From NCBI GenBank assembly GCA_949287225.1, contig CASEFP010000060.1, positions 1 through 64,000 of the forward strand: a stretch of 64,000 nt of DNA. The letters are read 5' to 3'. The position numbers were made by a program, and so were the translations under genes. The stretch is from an uncultured Lentisphaeria bacterium. GTDB taxonomy: Bacteria; Verrucomicrobiota; Lentisphaeria; Victivallales; UBA1829. This document shows, in pieces, positions 35,982 to 44,681 of the stretch. The notes under the pieces were generated by a model, which had not been told where the DNA came from, did not search any database, and saw only the letters and a program-made list of their open reading frames with translations. Positions within the stretch are counted from its first letter, which is position 1. Every line of letters starts with the position of its first letter.

Positions 35982-36323
35982 TCAAGTGCGGAACATGAAA
36001 TAAACCGCACCGACCAGGCAGAGGCCCGCCCAGATGAAGTCGAGCTTGAACCCCTCCTTCATGTAGAAGATGGAAAAGGGCACGAACACCGAAAGGGTGA
36101 TGACCTCCTGCAGGATCTTCAGCTGCGCAAGCGAGAGCTGCGTGTAGCCGATCCGGTTCGCCGGCACCTGGATCATGTACTCGAAAAACGCGATTCCCCA
36201 GCTTGCCAGCGCGGCGATGAACCAGGGCTTCGCGGACATGTTCTTGAGGTGCGCATACCACGCGAACGTCATGAACAGATTGGAACAGATCAGCAGAGAA
36301 ACCGTTTTTACAATGACCGGCAT
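35982..36323 (-). CDS. DUF486-family small membrane protein
   Basis: A 113-residue protein with four membrane helices of the DUF486 (DMT-like) family. FMTFAWYAHLKN, the FFEYMIQVPANRIGY stretch and the FSIFYMKEG element are conserved hallmarks. The function is unknown in the family. The ATG at 36323 is used; an in-frame TTG at 36335 lies directly on top of the GGGAG ribosome site and is unlikely. Confidence 0.88.
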   Translation of the reverse strand: MPVIVKTVSLLICSNLFMTFAWYAHLKNMSAKPWFIAALASWGIAFFEYMIQVPANRIGYTQLSLAQLKILQEVITLSVFVPFSIFYMKEGFKLDFIWAGLCLVGAVYFMFRT

Positions 36324-36411
36324 GATGACGTGCAATCTCCCTTGATGGATGAATCGTTATTTTCAAAGTGTGTAAATATCGTCATTTTTCCGTGAAAATC
36401 AAGGAAAGAAC

Positions 36412-36440
36412 TTGAGATAATCGGGAAATTGTGGTAAATT
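36412..36440 (+). promoter_or_regulatory. Promoter of pheA
   Basis: TTGAGA (36412-36417), 17 bases, TAAATT (36435-36440), about 75 bases before the chosen start codon. No leader-peptide attenuator with a Phe-codon run was seen. Confidence 0.55.
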
Positions 36441-36514
36441 ATAAGGTTATGCCGGTAAAAAACGGAATTGAGACGCAACGGATTGACAACATATTCAAGA
36501 TAAGGATGAAAAAT

Positions 36515-37585
36515 ATGCCACTGGATGACCTGCGGAAGAAGATTGATGAAATCGACGCGAAAATCGTAGCCCTGCTCAACGAACGCTATCAGACCGTGAT
36601 CGAAGTCGGGCGCAGGAAAAAGAACTCCCTCGGGGCGATCTACGTGCCGGAACGGGAAAAAATCGTGTTTGAAAAGGTCGCCGCGCTCAATCAGGGGCCG
36701 ATGACACAGACAACTCTCAAGGCGGTCTACCGCGAAATCATGTCCGGCGCGCTCGCACTTGAGCATCCGCTGAACATCGCCTATCTCGGACCGGAAGGGT
36801 CGTTCACCCATCTGGCGGCGGTCTCCAAGTTCGGACACAGCGTCGCATATGTGCCCAAGGGCAACATCGACGACATCTTCGCGGACGTCCACAACGGGCG
36901 CGCCGACTACGGATGCGTCCCGGTTGAGAACTCCACCGAGGGCGTTGTCTCGCACACGCTCGACATCTTCGTCAATTCCGACGCGAAGATCTGCGCGGAA
37001 ATCAATCTGCGCGTCCATCACTCCCTGCTCTCGAAATTCCCGATGAAGTCGATCCGGAAGCTTTACAGCCACGTGCAGTCCCTCAGCCAGTGCCGCGCAT
37101 GGATCAGCGAATATCTGCCGGACGTCGAAATCCATGAATGCTCCAGCAACTCCCGCGCCGCCGCGACAGCCGCGGAGGAACCCGATTCCGCCGCCATCGC
37201 CGGCTGTTTCGCCGGAGAGATCTACGGCCTCAATGTCCTGGCCCAGAACATCGAGGACAACCCGAACAACACGACCCGCTTCCTTGTGCTCGGCAACCAG
37301 ATGCCGCTGCCGACCGGCAACGACAAGACCTCGATCTGCTTTGCGATCAAGGACCGCGTCGGCGTTCTCTATGACGCGCTTCTCCCGTTCAAGAACGAGG
37401 GAATCACGCTCACGATGATCGAAAGCCGCCCCTCCAAGGTGCAGAACTGGGAATATTACTTCTTCATCGACCTGCTCGGTCATATCGAGGATGAAAAAGT
37501 CAAACGGGCGATCGAATATCTGCGCCCGCAGACGCAGGCGCTCCGCGTGCTGGGAAGCTATCCCTGCGGCGACGAGGCAATCTGA
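36515..37585 (+). CDS. pheA: Bifunctional chorismate mutase / prephenate dehydratase
   Basis: A 356-residue P-protein of phenylalanine synthesis. Residues ~1-85 are an AroQ-type chorismate mutase (LRKKIDEIDAKIVALLNERY). Residues ~92-270 are prephenate dehydratase (AYLGPEGSFTHLAA, VPVENSTEGVV, NTTRFLVL). Residues ~280-350 are the regulatory ACT domain (LPFKNEGITLTMIESRPSK), which normally mediates feedback inhibition by phenylalanine. The ATG at 36515 has AAGGA eight bases upstream and starts right at the mutase domain; in-frame ATGs at 36449 and 36506 lack ribosome sites. Confidence 0.95.
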   Translation: MPLDDLRKKIDEIDAKIVALLNERYQTVIEVGRRKKNSLGAIYVPEREKIVFEKVAALNQGPMTQTTLKAVYREIMSGALALEHPLNIAYLGPEGSFTHLAAVSKFGHSVAYVPKGNIDDIFADVHNGRADYGCVPVENSTEGVVSHTLDIFVNSDAKICAEINLRVHHSLLSKFPMKSIRKLYSHVQSLSQCRAWISEYLPDVEIHECSSNSRAAATAAEEPDSAAIAGCFAGEIYGLNVLAQNIEDNPNNTTRFLVLGNQMPLPTGNDKTSICFAIKDRVGVLYDALLPFKNEGITLTMIESRPSKVQNWEYYFFIDLLGHIEDEKVKRAIEYLRPQTQALRVLGSYPCGDEAI

Positions 37586-37628
37586 GACTTGCGGCGGAAG
37601 ATCAAGCAGGAAAGCGTGAAAGAAAATC

Positions 37629-38429
37629 ATGGATACGACAAAAGCTCTCGTCATTAAAAACGCAACCTTGAAACTCGAAGGCCACGAAATACTCCACGAC
37701 TTCAACTGGGAGGTCGAACGCGGGGAACACTGGTTCATCCTCGGCCCGAACGGAGCAGGGAAAACAACGCTGGTCAAAATGATCCTCGGCATGGCGTGGC
37801 CGCTCTTCGGCGCGGAGGTGAGCGTGCTCGGCAACCGCTACGGAGCCTGCGACATCACCGAGGTGAGAAAGAAAGTCGCCTGGGCAAGCCCCTTTCTCCA
37901 GGCGTGGACAGCGGACACGACCATCCGCTGGAAAACCATCGACGTGGCACTCTCGGGACTGGATTCGACCGTCGGATTCTACCGCAAGGCGTCCGATGAA
38001 GAAATGGAACTCGCCATGACCGCGCTCGACAGGATCGGCGCGAAACATCTGGCGGACCGCTATTTCGACCGACTCTCCTCCGGCGAACAGATCAAGGCGC
38101 TCATCGCGCGCGCCCTGATCGCAAAACCCGAGCTGGTGATCCTCGATGAAACATGCGTCTACCTCGACCTCAAGAGCCGGGAGTATCTTCTGGAGGCGAT
38201 CGACGGGCTCGCGGAAGCGGAAAACTCTCCGACGATGCTTTTCATCACGCAGCGGATCGAGGAGATCACCGCCAGTTTCGACCGCGGCATCATCCTCGGC
38301 GACGGCAGAATCACAAAGTGCGGCCTGCGCGCGGACGTTCTGAACGAAGCCAATCTGAGCGAAGCCTTCGGTATTCCGATCAAACTCTATCCGCGCCCCG
38401 ACGGCCGGCTCTGGCCGGTCCTCGGCTGA
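37629..38429 (+). CDS. Soluble ABC-type ATPase (ModF/YlmA-like)
   Basis: A 266-residue single nucleotide-binding domain. Walker A is GPNGAGKTT (Lys45), the signature is LSSGEQ (from Leu149), and Walker B is LVILDE (Glu174). No membrane domain or permease gene adjoins. Its overall pattern resembles ModF/YlmA-like orphan ATPases, so its partner and substrate cannot be told. It starts 43 bases after pheA and 18 bases before the methyltransferase gene, so it may be in one transcript with them. The ribosome site is weak. Confidence 0.88.
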   Translation: MDTTKALVIKNATLKLEGHEILHDFNWEVERGEHWFILGPNGAGKTTLVKMILGMAWPLFGAEVSVLGNRYGACDITEVRKKVAWASPFLQAWTADTTIRWKTIDVALSGLDSTVGFYRKASDEEMELAMTALDRIGAKHLADRYFDRLSSGEQIKALIARALIAKPELVILDETCVYLDLKSREYLLEAIDGLAEAENSPTMLFITQRIEEITASFDRGIILGDGRITKCGLRADVLNEANLSEAFGIPIKLYPRPDGRLWPVLG

Positions 38430-38447
38430 CACACTCCGGAAACGCCG

Positions 38448-39641
38448 ATGAAAGAGGAACTGCGCCAATTCCACGCGTTCGGAAGCGCGACGGAATGCTC
38501 TTTCACGGCAGTCCCGGAGCTGAAGCGGGAAGTTGCAACCTTCACAAACGAGTTCTGGACCTCCGCCCAGCGCGCCTGTCACTCGCTGCATGAAATCTCC
38601 TACCGCGCCTGTTTCAAGCCGCAGCTTCCGGCCTTCTTCATCGAGCGCCTGACCAGGCCGGGCGAAACGGTCTACGATCCCTTCATGGGACGCGGCACCA
38701 CGCCGCTGGAGGCCGCGCTTTCCGGACGCGTCCCGGCGGGATGCGACGTCAATCCGCTGAGCGCTCTTCTGCTTTCGCCGCGCCTCGCCCCCCCTCCCCT
38801 GCATGAGATTGAGGAGCGTCTGCGTTCGCTGGACCTCGGATGGGACGGCGCGATTCCCGAAGAGCTGCTCGTCTTTTATCACGAGGAGACGCTGCGCGGA
38901 CTCTGCGCGCTGCGCTCCTATTTCAACAGTCACAAGCCAGACAAAGTCGATGCGTGGCTCCGGATGGTCGCGCTCAACCGACTCACGGGACACTCGGCGG
39001 GATTCTTTTCGGTCTACACGCTTCCGCCGAATCAGGCGGTCTCCGTGGAGTCACAGCGGAAGATCAACGAAAAGCGCCGTCAGACACCGCCCCGGCGCGA
39101 CGTGAAAGGGATTCTTCTCAAAAAAAGCCGTGCGCTCCTCAGAGACTGCACGCGGGAGGATCGGCAGAGGCTGGAGGCACTCCCTCATGGCTGGATTCTG
39201 ACGGGGAGTTCCGATCAGACACCGCAGATTCCCGACGCAGCCGTCTCGCTGGTCGTGACCTCGCCGCCGTTTCTGGACATCGTGGACTACAGGCAGGACA
39301 ACTGGCTGCGCTCATGGTTCGCCGCAATTGATCCCGATACCGTTTCCGTCACAATGGAACGGACGCTTTCCGGCTGGAAAAAGGCGATGAGCGCGGTCTT
39401 CCGCGAGCTCGCGCGCGTTGTGAAACCCGGCGGCCATGTGGCATTCGAAGTGGGAGAGGTGCGCCATGGCTCCATCCGTCTTGAGGAGCATGTCGTCCCC
39501 TGCGGCGCGGAAGCCGGATTTGTTCCGGATCTGATCCTGATCAACCGTCAGCGCTTCACCAAGACGGCAAACTGCTGGGGAATTTCCAACAACACGCAAG
39601 GCACCAATACGAACCGGATCGTGCTCTTTCACCGCGACTGA
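38448..39641 (+). CDS. Orphan DNA methyltransferase with permuted motif order
   Basis: A 397-residue SAM-dependent DNA methylase. The SAM-binding motif I DPFMGRGTT begins at Asp77. The catalytic motif IV TSPPF begins at Thr271, about 195 residues later, followed by WxxA-type and VKPGGHVAFEVGE segments. TSPP(Y/F) suits N4-cytosine or N6-adenine methylation. In the common TSPPY-type methylases the order is reversed, with DPFxGxGTT near the C-terminus. No restriction endonuclease or specificity subunit is next to it, so it is probably a solitary, possibly regulatory, methylase. It is followed by a strong terminator. Confidence 0.85.
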   Translation: MKEELRQFHAFGSATECSFTAVPELKREVATFTNEFWTSAQRACHSLHEISYRACFKPQLPAFFIERLTRPGETVYDPFMGRGTTPLEAALSGRVPAGCDVNPLSALLLSPRLAPPPLHEIEERLRSLDLGWDGAIPEELLVFYHEETLRGLCALRSYFNSHKPDKVDAWLRMVALNRLTGHSAGFFSVYTLPPNQAVSVESQRKINEKRRQTPPRRDVKGILLKKSRALLRDCTREDRQRLEALPHGWILTGSSDQTPQIPDAAVSLVVTSPPFLDIVDYRQDNWLRSWFAAIDPDTVSVTMERTLSGWKKAMSAVFRELARVVKPGGHVAFEVGEVRHGSIRLEEHVVPCGAEAGFVPDLILINRQRFTKTANCWGISNNTQGTNTNRIVLFHRD

Positions 39642-39679
39642 ATCCGCACCGGAGAGACACGAAAAAGCCGGGCGGAAAA

Positions 39680-39718
39680 AAACGGGGCACAGCCGTTTCC
39701 GGCGTGTCCCGTTTTTTC
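39680..39718. terminator. Bidirectional terminator between convergent genes
   Basis: AACGGGGCAC (39681-39690) pairs with GTGTCCCGTT (39704-39713, one wobble). Six T (39712-39717) follow on the right, and a run of A on the left serves the minus-strand gene ending at 39743. Confidence 0.8.
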
Positions 39719-39742
39719 ATTTTCCGTTTCCGGAAAGGCGCT

Positions 39743-40741
39743 TCACTTTTTCAGCGAAACCTTCCGGCCGGTCAGGGCGGATTTTTCCTCGGCAAGCACA
39801 ATTCGGATGGAATCGCGCGTGCTTTCGATCGACGCGGTCACGGGCCGTCTTTTCTTCAGGATGCACTCGCAGAAATAGGCGATCTCATTGAAGTAGCCAT
39901 TGGTTCCGGTGCAGTCGATTTCGCGGTGCTTTCCGTCATCGGTATGGACGATCACTTTCGGCGCGGCGATCTCCATCGTGGCCTTCTCGAAGACGGCGAC
40001 CGTGGTGCATTTCCATTGGGAACGGCACCAGCTAGACTCGGAACTGACAAGAGGACCGTTCTCGAAATAATAGGTCGTAAGCAGATCGTCAACACCGCCG
40101 GAAACGCGGGTGATTCCGCTCGTCTGCACGGCATCCGGCACACCGATCATGTAATTGATGAAGTCGGTGTCGTGCAGATGCAGATCAAGAATGGCGCCGC
40201 CGCTGCATTTGACGTCACGGTACCAGCCTGCTCCAGGTGCGCTGCCGCAGCGGGTCATGGAGAGGCGCAGAAGTTTTCCGTATTTTCCGGAATCGTACGC
40301 CTTCTTCACGGTATTGAAGGTTTTTTCAAAACGGAGGCACTGGGCGATCATCAGGAACTTTTTCGTTTTCTTCGAAACGGCGATCATCTGATCGGCGAGT
40401 CTGACGTCGCGGGCCATCGGCTTTTCGCAGAGGACGTGATAACCGTCCTTCATCGCGCGGATCGCGTATTCCGCGTGGAGGTGACACGGCAGGCAGATGT
40501 CCAGATAATCGAACGTCTCCTTCGCCACCAGTTCCTCGTAGGAGAGATAGCGGCGGACGTTGGAAAGATCCGCTACGCCGCTGCTGCCCAAATTGATCTC
40601 TTCCGAGAGTTTGTCGAATTTTTTCGGGTCGATGTCGCAGATCGCGACCAGTTCGCAGTTTTTCTGATTCTTGTACTGAGTCGCGTGGAAATGCCCCATC
40701 CCGCCGAATCCGATCAGGGCCGCTTTCAGTTTTTTCGCCAT
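39743..40741 (-). CDS. Gfo/Idh/MocA-family oxidoreductase
   Basis: A 332-residue sugar dehydrogenase of the inositol-dehydrogenase type. The Rossmann motif is ALIGFGGMGHFHA. CEKPMA has the catalytic-region lysine. The HLHDTDF element near residue 190 supplies the expected active-site Asp/His. Residues ~125-310 form the C-terminal beta-sheet domain. GAGGAG precedes the start. It follows the isomerase/epimerase gene by 12 bases. The pair resembles inositol or unusual-sugar catabolic modules in which the oxidised sugar is isomerised; the substrate is not determinable. Confidence 0.88.
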   Translation of the reverse strand: MAKKLKAALIGFGGMGHFHATQYKNQKNCELVAICDIDPKKFDKLSEEINLGSSGVADLSNVRRYLSYEELVAKETFDYLDICLPCHLHAEYAIRAMKDGYHVLCEKPMARDVRLADQMIAVSKKTKKFLMIAQCLRFEKTFNTVKKAYDSGKYGKLLRLSMTRCGSAPGAGWYRDVKCSGGAILDLHLHDTDFINYMIGVPDAVQTSGITRVSGGVDDLLTTYYFENGPLVSSESSWCRSQWKCTTVAVFEKATMEIAAPKVIVHTDDGKHREIDCTGTNGYFNEIAYFCECILKKRRPVTASIESTRDSIRIVLAEEKSALTGRKVSLKK

Positions 40742-40753
40742 GACACAATCTCC

Positions 40754-41599
40754 TCAGGACAGTTTTTCAAGCAGGAATTTCTGCGCAAGGCGGATATCGC
40801 CCTCGGGATTGTCGCCGCATTCACGCTCAATGGTCAGGAAGCCGTCGTAACCGATCTTTTTCAGGGCGGCGAGATAGGCGTCCCACGGGACCTGCCCCTG
40901 TCCGAGCGGCACCTCTTTGTATTTCGCCGGTTCGACGCCGAGATCCCGTTTCGAGCCGTCCGGATTGACCATTCCGTAAGCGGCGGCCGCGGAACCGGGG
41001 AAGAGATTGACGCCGTCCTTGGCGTGGGTGTGCACAATGTATTTCCCGAGCACTTCGACGGCATGGGCGGGATCGACACACGAAACCATGCGCAGATTCG
41101 CAGGATCAAGATTGACGCCGAGTCCTTTGGAATTCACATCCTCGATGAAGGCTTTCAGGATTTCCGGTTTTTCGGGGCCGGTTTCAATCGCGAAGGTGAC
41201 GCCGCGCGCCCCACCGTAATCCGCGGCATGGCGGATGGATTCGATCATCAGCGGATAGACCGGATCGTTTTTGTCTTCCGGGACAACGCCGATGTGCGTC
41301 GTGATGACGTGCGTTCCGAGGCGGACGGCAAGATCGACCACACGGCAGAGGAATTCGGCGCGTTTCATGTTTTCCCCGCGCGTCTGGAACGCGTGTCCGC
41401 CGATGTCGCCGCAGATGGCGGAGATCGTCAGGCCGTCTTTTTCACAGCGCGCCTTGATCTCCTCGATTTTTTCATCCGGGAAAGCGAGAAACTCCTGATT
41501 CACGCCGATCTGGACACCTTGCAGACCCATTTCCCGATACGCGTCGAACGTTTCCAGCAGAGGCCGTCTCAAGGAAGCGGCGAGAGCTCCGATCTTCAT
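40754..41599 (-). CDS. Xylose-isomerase-like TIM-barrel sugar isomerase/epimerase
   Basis: A 281-residue protein of the IolE/IolI/L-ribulose-5-phosphate 3-epimerase-like superfamily. Metal-ligand regions are IETGPEKPE, GVNLDPANL and HTHAKDG, and TIERECGD ends the barrel. No signal peptide. AAGGAG precedes the start. It is the first gene of a two-gene operon with the Gfo/Idh/MocA oxidoreductase. The 144-base gap to the AsmA-like gene (41600-41743) is AT-rich and may contain its promoter. Confidence 0.88.
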   Translation of the reverse strand: MKIGALAASLRRPLLETFDAYREMGLQGVQIGVNQEFLAFPDEKIEEIKARCEKDGLTISAICGDIGGHAFQTRGENMKRAEFLCRVVDLAVRLGTHVITTHIGVVPEDKNDPVYPLMIESIRHAADYGGARGVTFAIETGPEKPEILKAFIEDVNSKGLGVNLDPANLRMVSCVDPAHAVEVLGKYIVHTHAKDGVNLFPGSAAAAYGMVNPDGSKRDLGVEPAKYKEVPLGQGQVPWDAYLAALKKIGYDGFLTIERECGDNPEGDIRLAQKFLLEKLS

Positions 41600-41743
41600 T
41601 CTGAATACTCCTTGTTGGTTTTCATTTTGATGAAGAAATCAAAATCCCTTTCCTTTATAATTTTACACGGAAAAAAGATTTTTGAATGGATAAAAACCGC
41701 ATTTCACATGACAAAAAAAGCGCTTCCGGAAACAGGCGGGAAA

Positions 41744-44605
41744 TCACTGCCAGCGGTAGGAACCGAGTCTGCCGTGAATGCGCCGCTCGAGAATCCAGGA
41801 GATCGGCGTAAGGACAGTGGACAGCGTCCCGAAGGGAAGCGTGCCTTTGAGCAGCTCGGCACGGACACGGAAATCAAATTCGTTGGTGTTCCAGCAGTAG
41901 GAGCCGTCGGCATTGAGCGCGACGATCCCGCCGTCGGATTTGAGGCTGTCGGTGGAAAGTTCATCCCCCTCCATCCGGAAACTGCCGTTGACCTCGGTTA
42001 TGCTTCCGAAACTGCTGGTGTTCCATGCCTTCCCGAGAATTTTGAGCAGATCGCCCAGAACCGGAACGGACCAGAGGTCGTCGCCTTTGATCTGGAGATC
42101 GGCGGTTCCGTTCATCTGAAGCTGACTTGCGGCATTGTAATGGAGTTCGGAACTCATTCCCGCGGATACCAGAGCATCCATGCGCGAAGCATCCAGGACA
42201 TTGATATGAAGCTCCTTGAGGATCTCCGGCAGATGGGCGCTCTTGAGTTTCGCATCAATCCTTCCTTTTCTGGTATTGAAGTCAAACTCGTAATCCATGG
42301 AAACCCTGCCTCTGGATACCGTAGCGGCGGCATTCCGGATGAAGAGTCTGTTGTCTTCATAGCGGACCGTGGAATCCACGTCGGAGATCCGGATTCCTTT
42401 CCAGAGACAGCTTCCATTGCTGATTTCCGCCCGGAAGCGCGTATGCTTTTCGTCGCCGTAATCAATCAGACCGGATGCCGACACCTTCATGCCATATGGA
42501 AAGTCGATAAACTCGCTCTTCCATGCCGGATAGAGACAGCGCATGATGTCGTTGCCTGCCATCGTGCTTTCGAAGGAGAAGTTCAGGAGTCCCCCCTGCG
42601 GAACGGGCCGTCCGCTCCCCTTCCTGCGCGATGCACCGCTCTTGAGGGAAACACTGACAAGAGCCTGCCCGTCGTCGGTCTGAAGGATTGCGCCGGGAAG
42701 GACCAGAATACGGTCGGAATCAATCAGGAAACGGGTTGCGCCGTAACGGAAATGTATGCCGCGGTAGCGGAAATCGGTCATGACAAGGGAACCCGTAATG
42801 AAATAGGATGGATTCTTTCCATAATGAATCTGAATGTCGGAAGCGGTCTCGACAAGATTGCCCTCCCGCGGCCACTGAATACCCGCTGTCAGGTTTTCGA
42901 TAAAGGCGCGCTGGCGCGGTTCAAGCATCCGGATCGTTTTTCCCGGAGACCCGCGGCAGACGAGAGAAGCACTGAGAAAACGGTCCTTCAGGAGGCACTT
43001 CATCGTACCGGAAACATCAAGCGTGTCGTCAATCCGCGCCTCGATTCCTCTGACGGCCAGCGTATCAGCACTGAACGCCAGTTCCGCAGAGGCGCTTGTG
43101 AGCGTCACACCGTGGCAGAAGGCACGCGGCAGGTTCAGGCGGATTTTACCCTCGAATGCGGAGTTTTTCCAGTCCGGAGAGACAATCTCGCCGGCAAAAT
43201 GAAGACGGTCGGATGGATTCCGGAACTCGACGTTGCCGTAAATGAAATCCGCCGCCGGCGGAGAAAGGAAATTGCGCAGTGCTTCCGGGGAGGTCTTTCC
43301 CTCAACCGCCGCTTTGAAGGTATTGCCCGAAATCGTGAAAAGCGATTCGATCTCGTTGCCTCCGGAGGTGCCGCTGACAATCCTGCCGGAAATCAGATCG
43401 TCGCCCAGCTCGGTCGAAGCGGTGACATTGCGCAGTCCGATTCCGTTGAAGACCATCGCGGGAATCCGGAGCTGAGCCGTTCCGGAATAACGGCCGTCGG
43501 GAATGGAAAAATGGTCCAGCGTTCCCTGAAAGGCGATCCGCCCTGCATCGGAAAGATCCAGCTTTCCCGCCATGGTTTCGCGAACGGACTCGCTGACGAA
43601 AAGCAGAAGCTTGTCCGGCGAACAGTTGCCGGAAAATGTCCCGCTGATACTGTTTGAGGCGCTGTCGAAACGGCCCTGCGCCAGAATGGATTCGCCGCCG
43701 CCGAGTTCCAGGCGCAGATCCCGGAAGAAAAGCATTCCGTCACTCAGAATGAGTTTCTCACGAATCGCCCCGATTTTCAGGCGGCCATACTGAAAGTCGG
43801 GAAGGAAAACCAGCGCCTCAGCATGTGTGCGGTTGAAGTCTTTCGCATCCACGTTCAGGAACGCATGGATCCGCGGAATGCCGTCAAAGGAACGCTCACT
43901 GAATTTGTCAAGCAGACGGATTGCGGATTTGCGCAGGGAAAGCGGAACATTTCCCAGCATCCGCCGGTACCAGCCGGAAGATGCGTGCCGTTCAGAGGAT
44001 ACCGGGGCAGGCGCTTTTTCCATCAGTTTGTCATGAAGCATCGCGCTGGTGCGCGCCGCCGCCAGATGCAGAAGGTTGTCCACGCTTCCGGAAACCGTAA
44101 AGGCAAAGTTGCGGATTTTTCCCTCCCCCTTGTGAATGACGATCCTGCCGGGATCGCCGCCGATGTCCGCATGAAGTTCCGTCACGGAAACACGATCCGT
44201 TTCCCCCTCCGCGCCGGCTTCCGGGAGCAGCGGCAGTTCCAGCGCACCGCCCTCAATCCGTATTCTCGCAGGCAGCAGCGTGCCGGTGAGAATACGCCAC
44301 GGCATGATGCAGAGGTGAAGTCTCTCCGCCCGGAGCGAAGGCGTTTCCAGAGAATTTTTCCCCGAAATCTCGACATTTTCAAAGCGGATTCCCCGCAGGA
44401 TTCCCGCTTTGCAGGAACCCGCGCGAAAAGTCAGCCCGTACGGCCGCAGGAGACAAGCAGCCTCTTCCATGAGAGTCCGGGGCACGCCGCGGAACTCAAA
44501 CCAGACATCCAGCGCAAAGACCCCTCCCGCAACCAAAAACAGCACCAGAAACAAAAACAGACAGAACGGATAATATCGTTTCAACTGTTTTCTGAAGATC
44601 GTCAT
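41744..44605 (-). CDS. AsmA/TamB-like envelope protein
   Basis: A 953-residue protein with one N-terminal membrane anchor (residues ~10-35). A long, strand-rich periplasmic region follows, with repeats of the kind NVxASTELGDDLISG and RIRLNLPRAFCHGVTLTSASAEL. The C-terminal region (EILKELHINVLDASRMD to VLTPISWILERRIHGRLGS) fits the AsmA-like C-terminal domain. Such proteins form bridge-like lipid-transfer or outer-membrane-assembly devices. GAGGA precedes the ATG at 44605; the ATG at 44614 overlaps that ribosome site. It follows the transglutaminase operon after 76 bases. Confidence 0.75.
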   Translation of the reverse strand: MTIFRKQLKRYYPFCLFLFLVLFLVAGGVFALDVWFEFRGVPRTLMEEAACLLRPYGLTFRAGSCKAGILRGIRFENVEISGKNSLETPSLRAERLHLCIMPWRILTGTLLPARIRIEGGALELPLLPEAGAEGETDRVSVTELHADIGGDPGRIVIHKGEGKIRNFAFTVSGSVDNLLHLAAARTSAMLHDKLMEKAPAPVSSERHASSGWYRRMLGNVPLSLRKSAIRLLDKFSERSFDGIPRIHAFLNVDAKDFNRTHAEALVFLPDFQYGRLKIGAIREKLILSDGMLFFRDLRLELGGGESILAQGRFDSASNSISGTFSGNCSPDKLLLFVSESVRETMAGKLDLSDAGRIAFQGTLDHFSIPDGRYSGTAQLRIPAMVFNGIGLRNVTASTELGDDLISGRIVSGTSGGNEIESLFTISGNTFKAAVEGKTSPEALRNFLSPPAADFIYGNVEFRNPSDRLHFAGEIVSPDWKNSAFEGKIRLNLPRAFCHGVTLTSASAELAFSADTLAVRGIEARIDDTLDVSGTMKCLLKDRFLSASLVCRGSPGKTIRMLEPRQRAFIENLTAGIQWPREGNLVETASDIQIHYGKNPSYFITGSLVMTDFRYRGIHFRYGATRFLIDSDRILVLPGAILQTDDGQALVSVSLKSGASRRKGSGRPVPQGGLLNFSFESTMAGNDIMRCLYPAWKSEFIDFPYGMKVSASGLIDYGDEKHTRFRAEISNGSCLWKGIRISDVDSTVRYEDNRLFIRNAAATVSRGRVSMDYEFDFNTRKGRIDAKLKSAHLPEILKELHINVLDASRMDALVSAGMSSELHYNAASQLQMNGTADLQIKGDDLWSVPVLGDLLKILGKAWNTSSFGSITEVNGSFRMEGDELSTDSLKSDGGIVALNADGSYCWNTNEFDFRVRAELLKGTLPFGTLSTVLTPISWILERRIHGRLGSYRWQ

Positions 44606-44681
44606 GAATTCCATTCCTCTGCACTGCGGTCACGGCGGCAAACCGTCCGGACGGGTAATGTAATCCCGTTTCTCCGGAAAA

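Noticed and set aside
36308-37834. 508-codon minus-strand open frame opposite pheA
   Set aside because: pheA on the plus strand has all expected domains and a promoter; the antisense product has no recognisable feature.
39704-43657. 1,317-codon plus-strand open frame opposite the oxidoreductase, isomerase and AsmA-like genes
   Set aside because: Antisense to three protein-like genes with good ribosome sites. Composition is that of a shadow frame, and it runs across the terminator at 39680-39718.
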